Source: Bacteroidales bacterium (GTDB taxonomy: Bacteria > Bacteroidota > Bacteroidia > Bacteroidales > JAQUTK01). Taken from it: DNA of 64,000 nucleotides. The stretch is taken from assembly GCA_028709785.1 (NCBI GenBank), contig JAQUTK010000003.1, positions 133,607 to 197,606 of the forward strand, given 5' to 3'. A program made the translations under genes and the position numbers. Position 1 is the first letter of the stretch. Each line of letters opens with the position of its first letter. Of the stretch, positions 1-9,788 are shown piece by piece. The notes beneath the pieces were generated by a model. The model saw only the letters and a list, made by a program, of their open reading frames with translations. It had not been told where the DNA came from and searched no databases.

Positions 1-855
1 GGCTTGACAAGCGGTGATCAATGGCTCACTAACTTTTATCCGGGCAATGTCAATGAAACGATCTTTGCTATTCAGTACATGAGAAACACCACCACCTCTT
101 TTGCTGATATTGGCTGGATGTGGGATAAGTTTCGTAATGGTGGACTTGTTTGGCAGAGAAACAGGTACACTGAAACCTATAAGCAGTGGCAAGGAGAGAA
201 AGTAGATCAACCTCTTGATGATGATGATCGTGGTCAGGGTATTTCTTACGTCTTGACGTCAAGTGGATCCGGTTCTACAGCCAGTGGATCTGTTATCTGG
301 AAGTTTATCGCCATTCGCGAAGATGAACAGGGGGCTGATGAAAACCGCCGGACTATCGGTGTAAATGATGCCATCAACTTTACAATCTATCGTGTTGCTG
401 AAATGTATCTGATTAAAGCGGAAGCCTTGAATTGTCTGGAACGTCGTTCAGAGGCTGCAGACGCGCTTTTAAAAGTTCGTCAGCGTGGTGTTCCGGCTAT
501 TTCGGATTTGCGGACCGACAGAGACTTCTTAAGGCAACCTGTTCTCGCCTCCAAGACCCTTGTAGAATTTGAGGATGAGATACTTGCTGAAAGAGCTTCT
601 GAACTTGGTGCTGAAGGCAAAAGGTGGTTTGATCTTGTCCGATTTGCGAAGCGCAGACTGAATACAGATCCGGGAAATGCCAAATATATCATTATTGACC
701 GTATTGTAGAAGCCCGCGCTGATCAGTCAGAGAAACCAAAATGGGAGGCAAAACTCTTCCGTGAAGATTCCTGGTTCTTCCCTATTGCCCGCAAGGAGTT
801 GGATAATAATAAACTGTTAAAACAGAATGCTTACTATTCTACTGATTTTAAGTAA
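1..855 (+). CDS. SusD/RagB family outer-membrane lipoprotein, C-terminal part (cut by window edge)
   Basis: The reading frame is open from base 1, so the start lies upstream and only about 284 C-terminal residues are visible. The motif LAERASELGAEGKRWFDLVRF followed by a tail rich in W, F and P (SWFFPIARKEL) is the usual end of SusD/RagB proteins. The second SusD in this window has the matching motif EERALELAYEGERWYDLV. SusD proteins are surface lipoproteins that close over a SusC TonB-dependent channel and help capture its ligand. A cognate SusC should lie just upstream, outside the window. The next gene begins 55 bp downstream on the same strand, which suggests one operon. The lipoprotein signal cannot be seen. 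Confidence 0.9.
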   Translation, partial: GLTSGDQWLTNFYPGNVNETIFAIQYMRNTTTSFADIGWMWDKFRNGGLVWQRNRYTETYKQWQGEKVDQPLDDDDRGQGISYVLTSSGSGSTASGSVIWKFIAIREDEQGADENRRTIGVNDAINFTIYRVAEMYLIKAEALNCLERRSEAADALLKVRQRGVPAISDLRTDRDFLRQPVLASKTLVEFEDEILAERASELGAEGKRWFDLVRFAKRRLNTDPGNAKYIIIDRIVEARADQSEKPKWEAKLFREDSWFFPIARKELDNNKLLKQNAYYSTDFK

Positions 856-910
856 AGTAATAAACAAGATGAGTGAATTGAAATAGTAACATTACGAAAA
901 ACAAAGAAAT

Positions 911-2845
911 ATGAAACGAATATTCAATATAGTATTAGCCGGCATGTTAATCTGTCTTGCGTTTTCTTTCTCATCCTGCAAAGAGGATTATGTAGAAAGA
1001 CCAGTAACGAAGAAATCTCAGATGATGATTGCCGAATATCTAAATTCCAGAGCTGATTTGAGCCTTTTCAAGGAGATCGCAGACAAGGCGAAAAAAAGCA
1101 GAAGTTACAAAGACGCGACCGGAGCGTGGGATACCATTCTGAATGTGCCCGATTCGGTAGCAGGCTATATCCGTTATGGCGCTCTTCTGAATTCTTATGG
1201 TACATATACCGTGTTTGTACCGAACAATGATGCAATCATGGAGTATCTGAAATCAATTAATTGTACCTCTGTCAGTCAAATGGACAGTGTGCAACTCGAA
1301 GAGTTTATGGCTGCTCACCTGGTTCAGCAGCAGGTAACTTTGCGTGCCTATATATCAGGTACGATGAAAATTTCCGACTCTACAACTACCGGTGTACGTC
1401 ACTATGTGGATGTTCCCGGATTTGGTCAAGATATTATTCTAGATAAAGTGGCAAGCGTTAAAAACAATGCGATGCCGAAAGAGACATTCAATGGATATGT
1501 TTATGAGATAACGAAAGTACTGCCTCCGCATGCCAACTATCTGGAAGGATACTTGAAGGACGCGGGAAAATATACAGAATCGGACGGATCCCGTTTTACG
1601 GTGATGCTCAAAGCCTTTGAAGAGGCGGGAATGACTAAATCTGTGTTGCGTACGATCAGAACTCCTCACAGAGATTCCGTGATGCGTACAAAGGCAGCTT
1701 ATGAAATCTTTTTTCCAACAGTACTTGCTGTTTCAGATTCTGCGTATGCTGCAAAAGGAATTACAGATGTTGCCGGACTTATCTCATACATTAAGAGCTC
1801 TACTGACCTTACCGCCGATACAGCCTGGACCAATCATTATTCTTCGGATAAAGATCTGTTGAAAGCCTATTTGTTGTATCATATTGTACCGGGTAAAAAA
1901 GATTATGATCGAAGTGGTAGTAACTTGTATTACTATGGACAGTCTTGCTATCAATTCTGTGAAAGAACTGCTGTGATGCCAACCACTCTCCGTGATTCCT
2001 TCCCGGGGTTGGTTGGATATACCATTCAGACCGTCAAAGGAGATGTGAAGAAACCTGCGCCTCTTCTGAATGGTTCCGTTCACATGCTGTATAATAAGTC
2101 TGATATTTATTGCAAGAATGGATATGTGCATGAATTAGATGCTCCGCTTGAGGTTAAAAAGAATGCGACTCCGGTCACTTCTTCGTTTAAAGTGGAGTGC
2201 GAAGACTTGTATTTTTCCTACTCAGGTGGAATGGGTGTTGTGTCAACCATGAATACGGCAAATGCAACATTCTATTCGAAAGAAACAAGTGCAAGTGAAA
2301 TTTGGGTTACTCCTGGAAATATGAGATTTACAACATCTAAACCGAATGCCGGTGATTATTCTACAGGTAGAGCACTCAGATGTAATTCGACTGCTCAGAA
2401 TTCATGGTATGAATATATTGTGCGAGATTTACCGCCAAGCAGCACCGGGAAATATCTGGTTCGAATCAACTATGAGAGAGCCAATGCGTATGCCAGTAAG
2501 GTGCTTGTTTATTGGAGAAATGTGAAAGATGACTTTGAACCAATTTCTCAACGTATGAAGAGCAATCCGCTTAACCTGCAGGATGTTCAGACCGACAATA
2601 TTGTCGTTGGCAAGACACTCGACGGATTAAAAGATTCTACGTATGTTATTGGTACGGTCTCAAAATACCGGAATTACAATCAAAATCGCTATTTAGGTGT
2701 TATTGAGTGCAAGCAACTTGGTGACTATGCAATACGATTCCTCCATTTTGATGCGCGTGCCGGTGTCTATGACAATTTGATTTTTATTCCTTATACAGAT
2801 GGTCAACCGTGGGAAGATTCTCCTGTGAAGTTATCTGATAATTGA
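911..2845 (+). CDS. fasciclin (FAS1) domain lipoprotein with C-terminal beta-sandwich-like region
   Basis: This 644-residue protein opens with a lipoprotein signal ending in SFSSC (Cys23). It is followed at once by KED, which resembles the acidic export signal that sends Bacteroidota lipoproteins to the cell surface. FAS1-like sequence covers about residues 36-200 (YTVFVPNNDAI, then ETFNGYVYEITKVL). A second, more diverged FAS1-like unit covers about 205-415 (LLKAYLLYHIVPG, then NGYVHELDAPL). The last 220 residues contain no FAS1 signature and look like a beta-rich binding domain. FAS1 domains are generally adhesive or ligand-binding rather than catalytic. It sits between a SusD and a second FAS1 gene in one apparent operon, so a role in surface ligand capture is likely but not proven. 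Confidence 0.85.
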   Translation: MKRIFNIVLAGMLICLAFSFSSCKEDYVERPVTKKSQMMIAEYLNSRADLSLFKEIADKAKKSRSYKDATGAWDTILNVPDSVAGYIRYGALLNSYGTYTVFVPNNDAIMEYLKSINCTSVSQMDSVQLEEFMAAHLVQQQVTLRAYISGTMKISDSTTTGVRHYVDVPGFGQDIILDKVASVKNNAMPKETFNGYVYEITKVLPPHANYLEGYLKDAGKYTESDGSRFTVMLKAFEEAGMTKSVLRTIRTPHRDSVMRTKAAYEIFFPTVLAVSDSAYAAKGITDVAGLISYIKSSTDLTADTAWTNHYSSDKDLLKAYLLYHIVPGKKDYDRSGSNLYYYGQSCYQFCERTAVMPTTLRDSFPGLVGYTIQTVKGDVKKPAPLLNGSVHMLYNKSDIYCKNGYVHELDAPLEVKKNATPVTSSFKVECEDLYFSYSGGMGVVSTMNTANATFYSKETSASEIWVTPGNMRFTTSKPNAGDYSTGRALRCNSTAQNSWYEYIVRDLPPSSTGKYLVRINYERANAYASKVLVYWRNVKDDFEPISQRMKSNPLNLQDVQTDNIVVGKTLDGLKDSTYVIGTVSKYRNYNQNRYLGVIECKQLGDYAIRFLHFDARAGVYDNLIFIPYTDGQPWEDSPVKLSDN

Positions 2846-2880
2846 ATCTAACAAAGTTAGTAACTGTAAAAAACAAAAAT

Positions 2881-4722
2881 ATGAAAAAGTTTAAAAATAT
2901 ATTTATAAGCTTGTTAGCATTCGCTGTTCTTTGCACGGTCACTTCCTGCAAAGAAGATGAATGGGATTCACACTACGATGCGAATAGCAATCGTGGTTCT
3001 CAGGAATCTATGCTCATCAATTCGTTGGATACCATTTTTAACGGGAGATATAGCAGTATGGCGCAGTGGTTTAAAGATGCAGAGATGGCTGATCTGATGA
3101 ATTCGGGTCTTCAATTTACAATTCTTGCTGTTCCGAATCAGACTTTTGATTCCATTTTTGGCGACCGTTCCTACTCTGCTGATGAAAAGCGCAACATTCT
3201 GATGAATGCGATTTTCTTTAAAGCGGAGGTATTCCAGAATGACACCGGTCGCCTCAATCTGATCAATGAACGAATCAAGTTTGTGGAAAACGAAACTGCG
3301 AATTACCTGGTTAATTATCACAATGACAGAGTCAATCTGAATCCTCAGTATTTCAATGTTCCTATTTATGGTGGAATTCTTCATGAAGTGGACAAACTTT
3401 TTGGACTGAATGAAGAGACAAAGAGCTATTTTGCAGGTCTGGATTCTCTATACAGCCGATTATCTTCTTATTTTACCTGGGATACATTGCATTATGCAAA
3501 CGGAACACTGCAACAGCTTCCTTCGTACAAAAAGATACAAGATCCTTCTAATCCTTCCAAATATGTTTGGATGACATCTTTAGCTCCTGTTCGTCAGTTG
3601 TATTTTGATAGTTTGTTTATCAACTCGGATAAGAAGAACGATCGTCTGAAGATTGTCGCTGAAAACATGGAGTTTTTGATGACGAAAGATGTACGAACCA
3701 AGCTCAATAGTTTGTATGGTGAACTTAAGAGTCCTAAAGCTCTCAAGTATTTTGGAGGTTTTGATCCTGTTAAAACCATTGAAGGAGAGGTTTCTGCAGA
3801 CACTATCATTAAGTTTATCAGTAAGACAGAAACACCAGACTCCATAAAGTTCCTCTATTATAAGAATGGCAAGAATACCAAGGAGTTCGCTTTCCTGAAA
3901 TCAAAAGTAAGCAGTGTGAAACTCACCGGCGGTAATAAGATTTATTTTGTCGATACTCTGCTTGTCAATCCTAAATATTTGACTTTGCTTGATAATTATA
4001 TTGTGGATACTGCGATGTACAATGTGATTTCTAAGTTTACGATAACTGAGGATATGGAAAAACTTTTCCAAGCGGAACCATTACATGAGACACGTATGTT
4101 TTCTATGGCTCCTGATCCTTATGCAAATTATGCTACCTTCTTTGCTTCTAAATTGGTGAAGGTGGAGAATACCTCTTGTATCGAAAGTGTTATGACACAA
4201 AAGGCACTCCCCAAAGATAGTGTGCACTATTTCCAATTCCGTTTCCCAAGAGAATATTTCAACACGCAGAAGTACAGATTTACTTTGATTTATGCGAAGA
4301 AGAAGAATGCTCCTTCGTTCCGTCTCTCTATGCGTTCTGTAAACATGCACAAGGATACAACGCACATTCAGTATCTTTATCCTTTGCAAAAGGATGGTGT
4401 GACCCCGTTGAATTCTGTTCCGACATCGATTACAAATCCAGACTCTATTCGAAGGCTTGCTACTGAGATTAACTTTGGTACTGACTATACAGGTCTGCTT
4501 GATGTGCCAACAACAGATAAACTTGGCAATGTTTTGAAACCAACTTCTTACGACTATTACTCAGTCACTTTCGAGCCTTTCGAGATATTTGACTATACGG
4601 AAGAGGTGTGGCTCCGTTTTGAGTTAGGATCCGTGTTGGTTCCGATGAGGAATGAGACAACGACATCCGGAGGTAAGTATATCTTTATCAATAATTTCTA
4701 CTTTGATAAGGTAGAAGAGTAG
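2881..4722 (+). CDS. second fasciclin-like domain lipoprotein
   Basis: The chosen ATG gives 613 residues. A longer frame starting with TTG at 2842 overlaps the preceding stop codon and would bury the signal peptide, so it was rejected. The lipoprotein signal ends in TVTSC (Cys23) followed by KEDE, again matching a surface-export signal. Residues about 30-180 resemble FAS1 (LQFTILAVPNQTF, then YGGILHEVDKLF). A less clear FAS1-like stretch follows, and the final 190 residues are beta-rich (YDYYSVTFEPFEIFDY). It lies 35 bp after the first FAS1 gene and 36 bp before SusC. The pair shares the same overall plan but little obvious identity, so they are probably old paralogues with different binding roles. 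Confidence 0.82.
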   Translation: MKKFKNIFISLLAFAVLCTVTSCKEDEWDSHYDANSNRGSQESMLINSLDTIFNGRYSSMAQWFKDAEMADLMNSGLQFTILAVPNQTFDSIFGDRSYSADEKRNILMNAIFFKAEVFQNDTGRLNLINERIKFVENETANYLVNYHNDRVNLNPQYFNVPIYGGILHEVDKLFGLNEETKSYFAGLDSLYSRLSSYFTWDTLHYANGTLQQLPSYKKIQDPSNPSKYVWMTSLAPVRQLYFDSLFINSDKKNDRLKIVAENMEFLMTKDVRTKLNSLYGELKSPKALKYFGGFDPVKTIEGEVSADTIIKFISKTETPDSIKFLYYKNGKNTKEFAFLKSKVSSVKLTGGNKIYFVDTLLVNPKYLTLLDNYIVDTAMYNVISKFTITEDMEKLFQAEPLHETRMFSMAPDPYANYATFFASKLVKVENTSCIESVMTQKALPKDSVHYFQFRFPREYFNTQKYRFTLIYAKKKNAPSFRLSMRSVNMHKDTTHIQYLYPLQKDGVTPLNSVPTSITNPDSIRRLATEINFGTDYTGLLDVPTTDKLGNVLKPTSYDYYSVTFEPFEIFDYTEEVWLRFELGSVLVPMRNETTTSGGKYIFINNFYFDKVEE

Positions 4723-4758
4723 AGAAATGAATTCATTTAACAAGTAAATTTCTGTGAT

Positions 4759-7700
4759 ATGAAACGAAATAAAATTATATTTAAATACTTACTTTCAGGG
4801 CTTTTGTTCTCAGTAGCATCTGCGCCCTTGTCGGCACAAACAGCAGATGTAAAATCTGACTCAGCAGCAGTCTCAGAAGTAGTCAAACCTTTTACCATAA
4901 CCGGTAAAGTAGTATCTGCAGTTGATAATCAGCCGCTGGAGGGAATCTCCGTGCGTATTCAGGGTGTTCCTGGATCAACAGAAACCGCAAGCGATGGCTC
5001 GTTTACCATAGGATCGCCTAATACCAAGTCCTATCTTGAGTTTTCTTTTCCCGGATTTCGTCAATTGTCTCTCTTCCTCAGTGGAGCAACCAATTTCACA
5101 GTCCGTCTGGAACCCGAAGATTTTCCTTCCAATCTGGAAACAGTCTCTTTGCCGACAGGTTCCTTTGAAAAAAGATACCTTGCGCAATCAGCTGTTACTC
5201 TTAAGGATGATAAGTTCCAGTTCAGAGGAATAACATCACCTGAGTATTATATACAGGGACAATTGCCCGGTGTCAATGTGACTGCATTTAATGGAGCTCC
5301 GGGAGCAGGCGCAGACATGGTGTTCCGTGCAAAAAATTCTATCTATGGTGGAAGTAAACCTTTGTACATCGTAGATGGTGTTGAAATTTCGCAGATGGAT
5401 AATCCCACAATTTCCGATGGTTCCTTTATCAGTTCGTTGATTACGGTGTCTCCGAATGATATTGAGTCTGTTACTCCTTTGAAAGATGCTGCCGCAAAAG
5501 CCATCTATGGTTCAAGAGGTGCAAATGGTGTTATTGTCATCGAAACTTTTAAAGGTACAAAAGGAACTTCAAAGATCGATTTTAGTGCTACGCTCGGAAC
5601 AAGCGAGATGAGAAAGAAAACTCTTCCCATGCTTTCAGGTGCCGAACATAGAAAGTATATGCTTGAAATGGCTCTTTCACAGTATGATGGAAATCTGGGA
5701 GATGTGATCAATAATTTCAGTACAGCCTTATTTAATGATCCGACCAATCCAAACAAAGATAATATTTACGAGAAATATAATAACAACACCAATTGGATCA
5801 AAGAGACCCAGCAAGATGGTTTTTATCAGGATTATCATTTTAGAATGCGTGGTGGTGATGATGTTTCAAAATATCTGTTCTCCATCGGATACCTCGGAAA
5901 TGAGGGTGTCATGAGAGGGAATGACCTGACCCGTTTGAGTGCACGTTTTAATCTGGATTATAACATCACAAGCGCTTTAGTGTTTGGAAGTGCACTCTCT
6001 TTTTCACAAATTAATATGGAACAGAATCATCAGTTGAATTCTGATTACAATGCCTTGCTGCTTTCGATGAAGAAATCACCGATTACAACCCCTTATATGC
6101 AGAGTAATGCTGTTCCCGGTTTGACACAAGGTGGTGTCAACACACCGGTGCTTGAGGATCAGGATATATTCGGTTTAAGGAATAATGTAGGTGATGGTTC
6201 AACTGCTGAAAACAGTGGTCTGAATAACCCGGCGGCTATCGCAAGAGGAGCATATCGTAACGAGTATTCAACCAATGCGATTGCAGGAAAAGTATCCCTT
6301 GAATACACGGTGTCAGATCTGAAATTCAGATTGGCGTTGGGTATGGATAACCGCACTGAACAGACTTCCGTTTTTCTTCCGGAGTTAGGTTTTGCAACTG
6401 TAGGGGATAAGTATAGAACATCTATTCAGGGATATTATGATAATATGCTTCTTGATACCCAGTTTGATGTTACGTACCACAAACGGTTCAATTACGTACA
6501 TGATTTTAGTGCAAAAGCAGGTGTACAGATGCTGAATAACGATCTTCAATATCGTTATGGCCGTTCCTACAATGCCGCAAGTGATTTTTACACAAATCTC
6601 AAAGGAAACAGAGATTCGATCTCGTCACGTTCCGATGTATGGAGATCACTTGGCATGTTTGGAACATTCAACTATGTTTACTATGATCGTTATATATTGA
6701 ATGCTACTGCCCGTGTGGATGCCTCTTCCCGTTTTGGCGCGAAAAGGCAAGCAGTCCTTTTCCCCGCTGTTGGCGCAGCATGGAGAGTAGACCGTGAAGA
6801 TTTTCTTCGTAATTCATCTGTAATCAATGAATTAAAATTGAGAGCAAGTTACGGTTTGACCGGTAATGATAATATTGGCAACTATTATGCGAGACTTCTG
6901 TATCAACCATCCAATTACAAGGATCTCGGAGGTTTTGCAATAAATAACCTTGCCAATGAAAAGCTGAAACCGGAAATCAACAGAGAGTTCCAGGCCGGAG
7001 TTGACTTGGGATTCTTAGCCAATAAGATCACGATGACTGTTGATTATTTCAACACTGTCAATTCAAACATGATTGTATTTAATAACATCAAACAGACAGC
7101 CGGTATTTCGGGTGCTTTTATGAATGTCGGTGAAAATACGAACAAAGGTTTGGAAGCCGGTGTGAATGTTGCTTTCAAAACCGGTCAGGTAAAGTACAAT
7201 GTGGGCGCTACTTTTGCTACTGTTGATACGAAAGTAACAAAGATGCCATCTGCAACACCCTATATTGAAAACAGCTATCAGGGGGTCTTTACTGCACGTG
7301 CTCAGGAAGGACATGCTTTGGGTTCCTATTATGGATACCAGACTGACGGAATTTATTCAACGCCTGCTGATCTGATTAGTCCTGTTACAGGAAAGACAAT
7401 TGTGAATGGAAAGAATGAGAAAAATCAAAATGTTTATGAATCTTTCCAGGCTGGCGATGTAAAATTTGTCGATCAGAACAAGGATGGAATTATTAATGAC
7501 CAGGATAAGGTATTCCTGGGTGACCCGAATTCTAATTATTATGGAAGCTTTAGAGGCGATGTTTCTTATAAAGGATTTACATTAAGTGCTTTGGTTGATT
7601 ATCAACTTGGGCGTGATATCGTCAATGGTTTACGTTACGAACTTGAAAGTCAAAATGGTTATGCCAACCAGACCATCGCTGTAAACCGCAGATGGAGACA

Positions 7701-8028
7701 GGCTGGTGATGTGACAGATATGCCGAGACTTTCTTACGGTGACCCTTCCGGAAATAATCGTTTTTCTGATCGCTGGATTGAAGATGGTTCTTTTGTTCGC
7801 TTGAGAAATGTAACTTTAAGCTATACATTGCCTGAAACGCTGACAAAGAAAGCCTATCTGGAAAAAGTGACCTTCTTTGTAACCGGTGAAAACTTGTTGA
7901 CGTGGACTAAATATACCGGACTGGATCCAGAATTCAACAGCTTGAATGATGGACTTCTTTATGGTGTCGATGGTGGATCAATGCCTGTGACACGCAGCTA
8001 TTCAGCAGGTATACGAATTGGATTGTAA
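4759..8028 (+). CDS. SusC/RagA family TonB-dependent outer-membrane receptor
   Basis: The protein is 1089 residues long, typical for SusC. A cleavable signal peptide ends near SAPLSAQ. A carboxypeptidase-regulatory-like domain follows (about 45-120, FTITGKVVSAVDNQPLEG). Next comes the plug, carrying the family hallmark VDGVEISQ and then LKDAAAKAIYGSRGANGVI (about 205-260). The rest is a 22-strand barrel ending in YSAGIRIGL. Near the C-terminal third, DQNKDGIINDQDKVFLGDP is the common calcium-binding-like SusC segment. It imports a ligand captured by the SusD encoded 20 bp downstream, powered by TonB. The substrate cannot be read from the sequence. The neighbours are FAS1 lipoproteins rather than glycosidases. 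Confidence 0.96.
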   Translation: MKRNKIIFKYLLSGLLFSVASAPLSAQTADVKSDSAAVSEVVKPFTITGKVVSAVDNQPLEGISVRIQGVPGSTETASDGSFTIGSPNTKSYLEFSFPGFRQLSLFLSGATNFTVRLEPEDFPSNLETVSLPTGSFEKRYLAQSAVTLKDDKFQFRGITSPEYYIQGQLPGVNVTAFNGAPGAGADMVFRAKNSIYGGSKPLYIVDGVEISQMDNPTISDGSFISSLITVSPNDIESVTPLKDAAAKAIYGSRGANGVIVIETFKGTKGTSKIDFSATLGTSEMRKKTLPMLSGAEHRKYMLEMALSQYDGNLGDVINNFSTALFNDPTNPNKDNIYEKYNNNTNWIKETQQDGFYQDYHFRMRGGDDVSKYLFSIGYLGNEGVMRGNDLTRLSARFNLDYNITSALVFGSALSFSQINMEQNHQLNSDYNALLLSMKKSPITTPYMQSNAVPGLTQGGVNTPVLEDQDIFGLRNNVGDGSTAENSGLNNPAAIARGAYRNEYSTNAIAGKVSLEYTVSDLKFRLALGMDNRTEQTSVFLPELGFATVGDKYRTSIQGYYDNMLLDTQFDVTYHKRFNYVHDFSAKAGVQMLNNDLQYRYGRSYNAASDFYTNLKGNRDSISSRSDVWRSLGMFGTFNYVYYDRYILNATARVDASSRFGAKRQAVLFPAVGAAWRVDREDFLRNSSVINELKLRASYGLTGNDNIGNYYARLLYQPSNYKDLGGFAINNLANEKLKPEINREFQAGVDLGFLANKITMTVDYFNTVNSNMIVFNNIKQTAGISGAFMNVGENTNKGLEAGVNVAFKTGQVKYNVGATFATVDTKVTKMPSATPYIENSYQGVFTARAQEGHALGSYYGYQTDGIYSTPADLISPVTGKTIVNGKNEKNQNVYESFQAGDVKFVDQNKDGIINDQDKVFLGDPNSNYYGSFRGDVSYKGFTLSALVDYQLGRDIVNGLRYELESQNGYANQTIAVNRRWRQAGDVTDMPRLSYGDPSGNNRFSDRWIEDGSFVRLRNVTLSYTLPETLTKKAYLEKVTFFVTGENLLTWTKYTGLDPEFNSLNDGLLYGVDGGSMPVTRSYSAGIRIGL

Positions 8029-8048
8029 TACATAAATAGTAAAGACAC

Positions 8049-9764
8049 ATGAAAGAATTTATAAAAAAAATACAGTATGCGATCTTACTCGCACTAATTG
8101 TAGTAATGCCTTCTTGCTCTGACGCATTAGACATCGATCCGGAGGATTCGTTGACGCAGTCTGAGATTTACAACGACTACAAGGATATGTTTACAATCAA
8201 ATTGGGATTGTATGATATTATGCAGGATCTGGTTGAACAATCGTTTGTTTTAGGCGAGTGCAGAGGTGATCTTGTAACAAGTGGTCCCGGGGCCAAAGGA
8301 CAATATTCTGATGTTGCAGAGTTTCTGGATAACAACGTCTCAAAAGATAACAAATATATCAGTTGGGCAGGTTATTATCATTTGATTAATCAATGTAATG
8401 ATGCCTTGGTTAAATATCCGATCTTGAAACTGAAACAACCGAAGTTGGAAACAGATGAAGATCTGTCTGCAGTATACAAGCACATTGTAGGAGAGACTTT
8501 ATGGTTGAGAGCGTGGGCCTATTTCAAATTGATTCAGAATTGGGGTGATGTCCCCTTTTATACCGAGCCGATTTATACGGTAGAGCAGTCTGAGATGGCT
8601 AAGTATAATACGCCTGTATCTCAGGATTCGATCTTGAATCAGTTGGAGCGCGACCTTTCCTATTCATTCCGTAACTGTGAGTTTAACTGGGGCTGGGCCA
8701 ATCTTCCGGGTCTCTGGAATCACGAAACAGTGAATATGTGCGCGGTAGTCAGCCTCTATACAGATGTGCTCATGTATCGAGATAAATATCAGAAGGCCTG
8801 GGACGTGGCTTCAAAAATTGTAATTGGAGGTTATACATCTTCTTTCAATGAAAATTTCCATGGATCGTTCAATATTACAGATATCAAGTACACATGGCAA
8901 GCCGGATCTGAGAATCCGTGGTTCAAGACAATGTTCCGATATGCGAATGAGAACCAGGGAGGACATTATCAGGAAGAAGGTCTGGTTTTGGCATTCAGTA
9001 TTGAAGGAAGTTCTTTCACAACAGAAAGACATCCTTTGACCTCCTGGACGAATAACAGATACAGTGATAATGGTCTTTACGTGGTAAAACCTTCTTATCC
9101 AAGTATCCAGATGTTTATGAAACAGGATGATCAGGTACGTGGTAATTATGGTTCATATTTGCTGGACGATAAATACAGAGCAGGTGCTGTAGATACAATA
9201 ATCTGGAAGTATGTTGGTCTGGAATGTTATAGAACTACGGCCATTTCCTCTTCAGATTCTGAATCCGGCTCCAGTGGAACAGATGTCGTTGTTTCTTCGA
9301 TCACACGTCGTGGAGTCAACCGTTCTCTTGGTTATGGAAACATCAATGTGTGTCGTACCGCAGGTTTGTGGTTGAGAGCTGCAGAAGCAGCCAATCGTGT
9401 CGGCTTGAGTACAACTGCCGTTACGTTGATGAACGAAGTGCGTAATCGTGTCGGTGTTGGCGCATCCAGCGTGAAACAGAATGCTTCTGTGGAAGAGATT
9501 GAAGATGCTTTGATTGAGGAAAGAGCTTTAGAACTTGCCTACGAAGGAGAACGCTGGTATGACCTGGTTTCTGTCGCTGTGCGCCGGTCAGATCCTAATT
9601 TCTTAATTGACAGAGTAGTCGCTAAGTATCCTCAGGCTGAGAAAGAAGCTGTAAGAGCTCGTCTCCAGTATCAGAAGAACGAGGCTCTTTCTTTAGGATC
9701 TGCGGACGATCGTATGTATTGGTGGAAGTTGCCCAGACCTGCAGTTTATAGAAACGATAAATAA
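8049..9764 (+). CDS. SusD/RagB family nutrient-binding lipoprotein
   Basis: A 571-residue protein with a lipoprotein signal ending VVMPSC (Cys23). The N-terminal SusD-like region and the TPR-type helices are recognisable (LRAWAYFKLIQNWGDVPFYTEP, about residues 155-175). The C-terminal motif EERALELAYEGERWYDLV lies at about residues 485-505. It begins 20 bp after SusC and should form the lid of that transporter on the outer face of the outer membrane. A Ser/Gly-rich loop around residues 400-415 (SSSDSESGSSGTD) is probably a surface insertion. The family call is secure; the ligand is unknown. Confidence 0.95.
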   Translation: MKEFIKKIQYAILLALIVVMPSCSDALDIDPEDSLTQSEIYNDYKDMFTIKLGLYDIMQDLVEQSFVLGECRGDLVTSGPGAKGQYSDVAEFLDNNVSKDNKYISWAGYYHLINQCNDALVKYPILKLKQPKLETDEDLSAVYKHIVGETLWLRAWAYFKLIQNWGDVPFYTEPIYTVEQSEMAKYNTPVSQDSILNQLERDLSYSFRNCEFNWGWANLPGLWNHETVNMCAVVSLYTDVLMYRDKYQKAWDVASKIVIGGYTSSFNENFHGSFNITDIKYTWQAGSENPWFKTMFRYANENQGGHYQEEGLVLAFSIEGSSFTTERHPLTSWTNNRYSDNGLYVVKPSYPSIQMFMKQDDQVRGNYGSYLLDDKYRAGAVDTIIWKYVGLECYRTTAISSSDSESGSSGTDVVVSSITRRGVNRSLGYGNINVCRTAGLWLRAAEAANRVGLSTTAVTLMNEVRNRVGVGASSVKQNASVEEIEDALIEERALELAYEGERWYDLVSVAVRRSDPNFLIDRVVAKYPQAEKEAVRARLQYQKNEALSLGSADDRMYWWKLPRPAVYRNDK

Positions 9765-9788
9765 CATTACAATCCAAATCGATAAGAT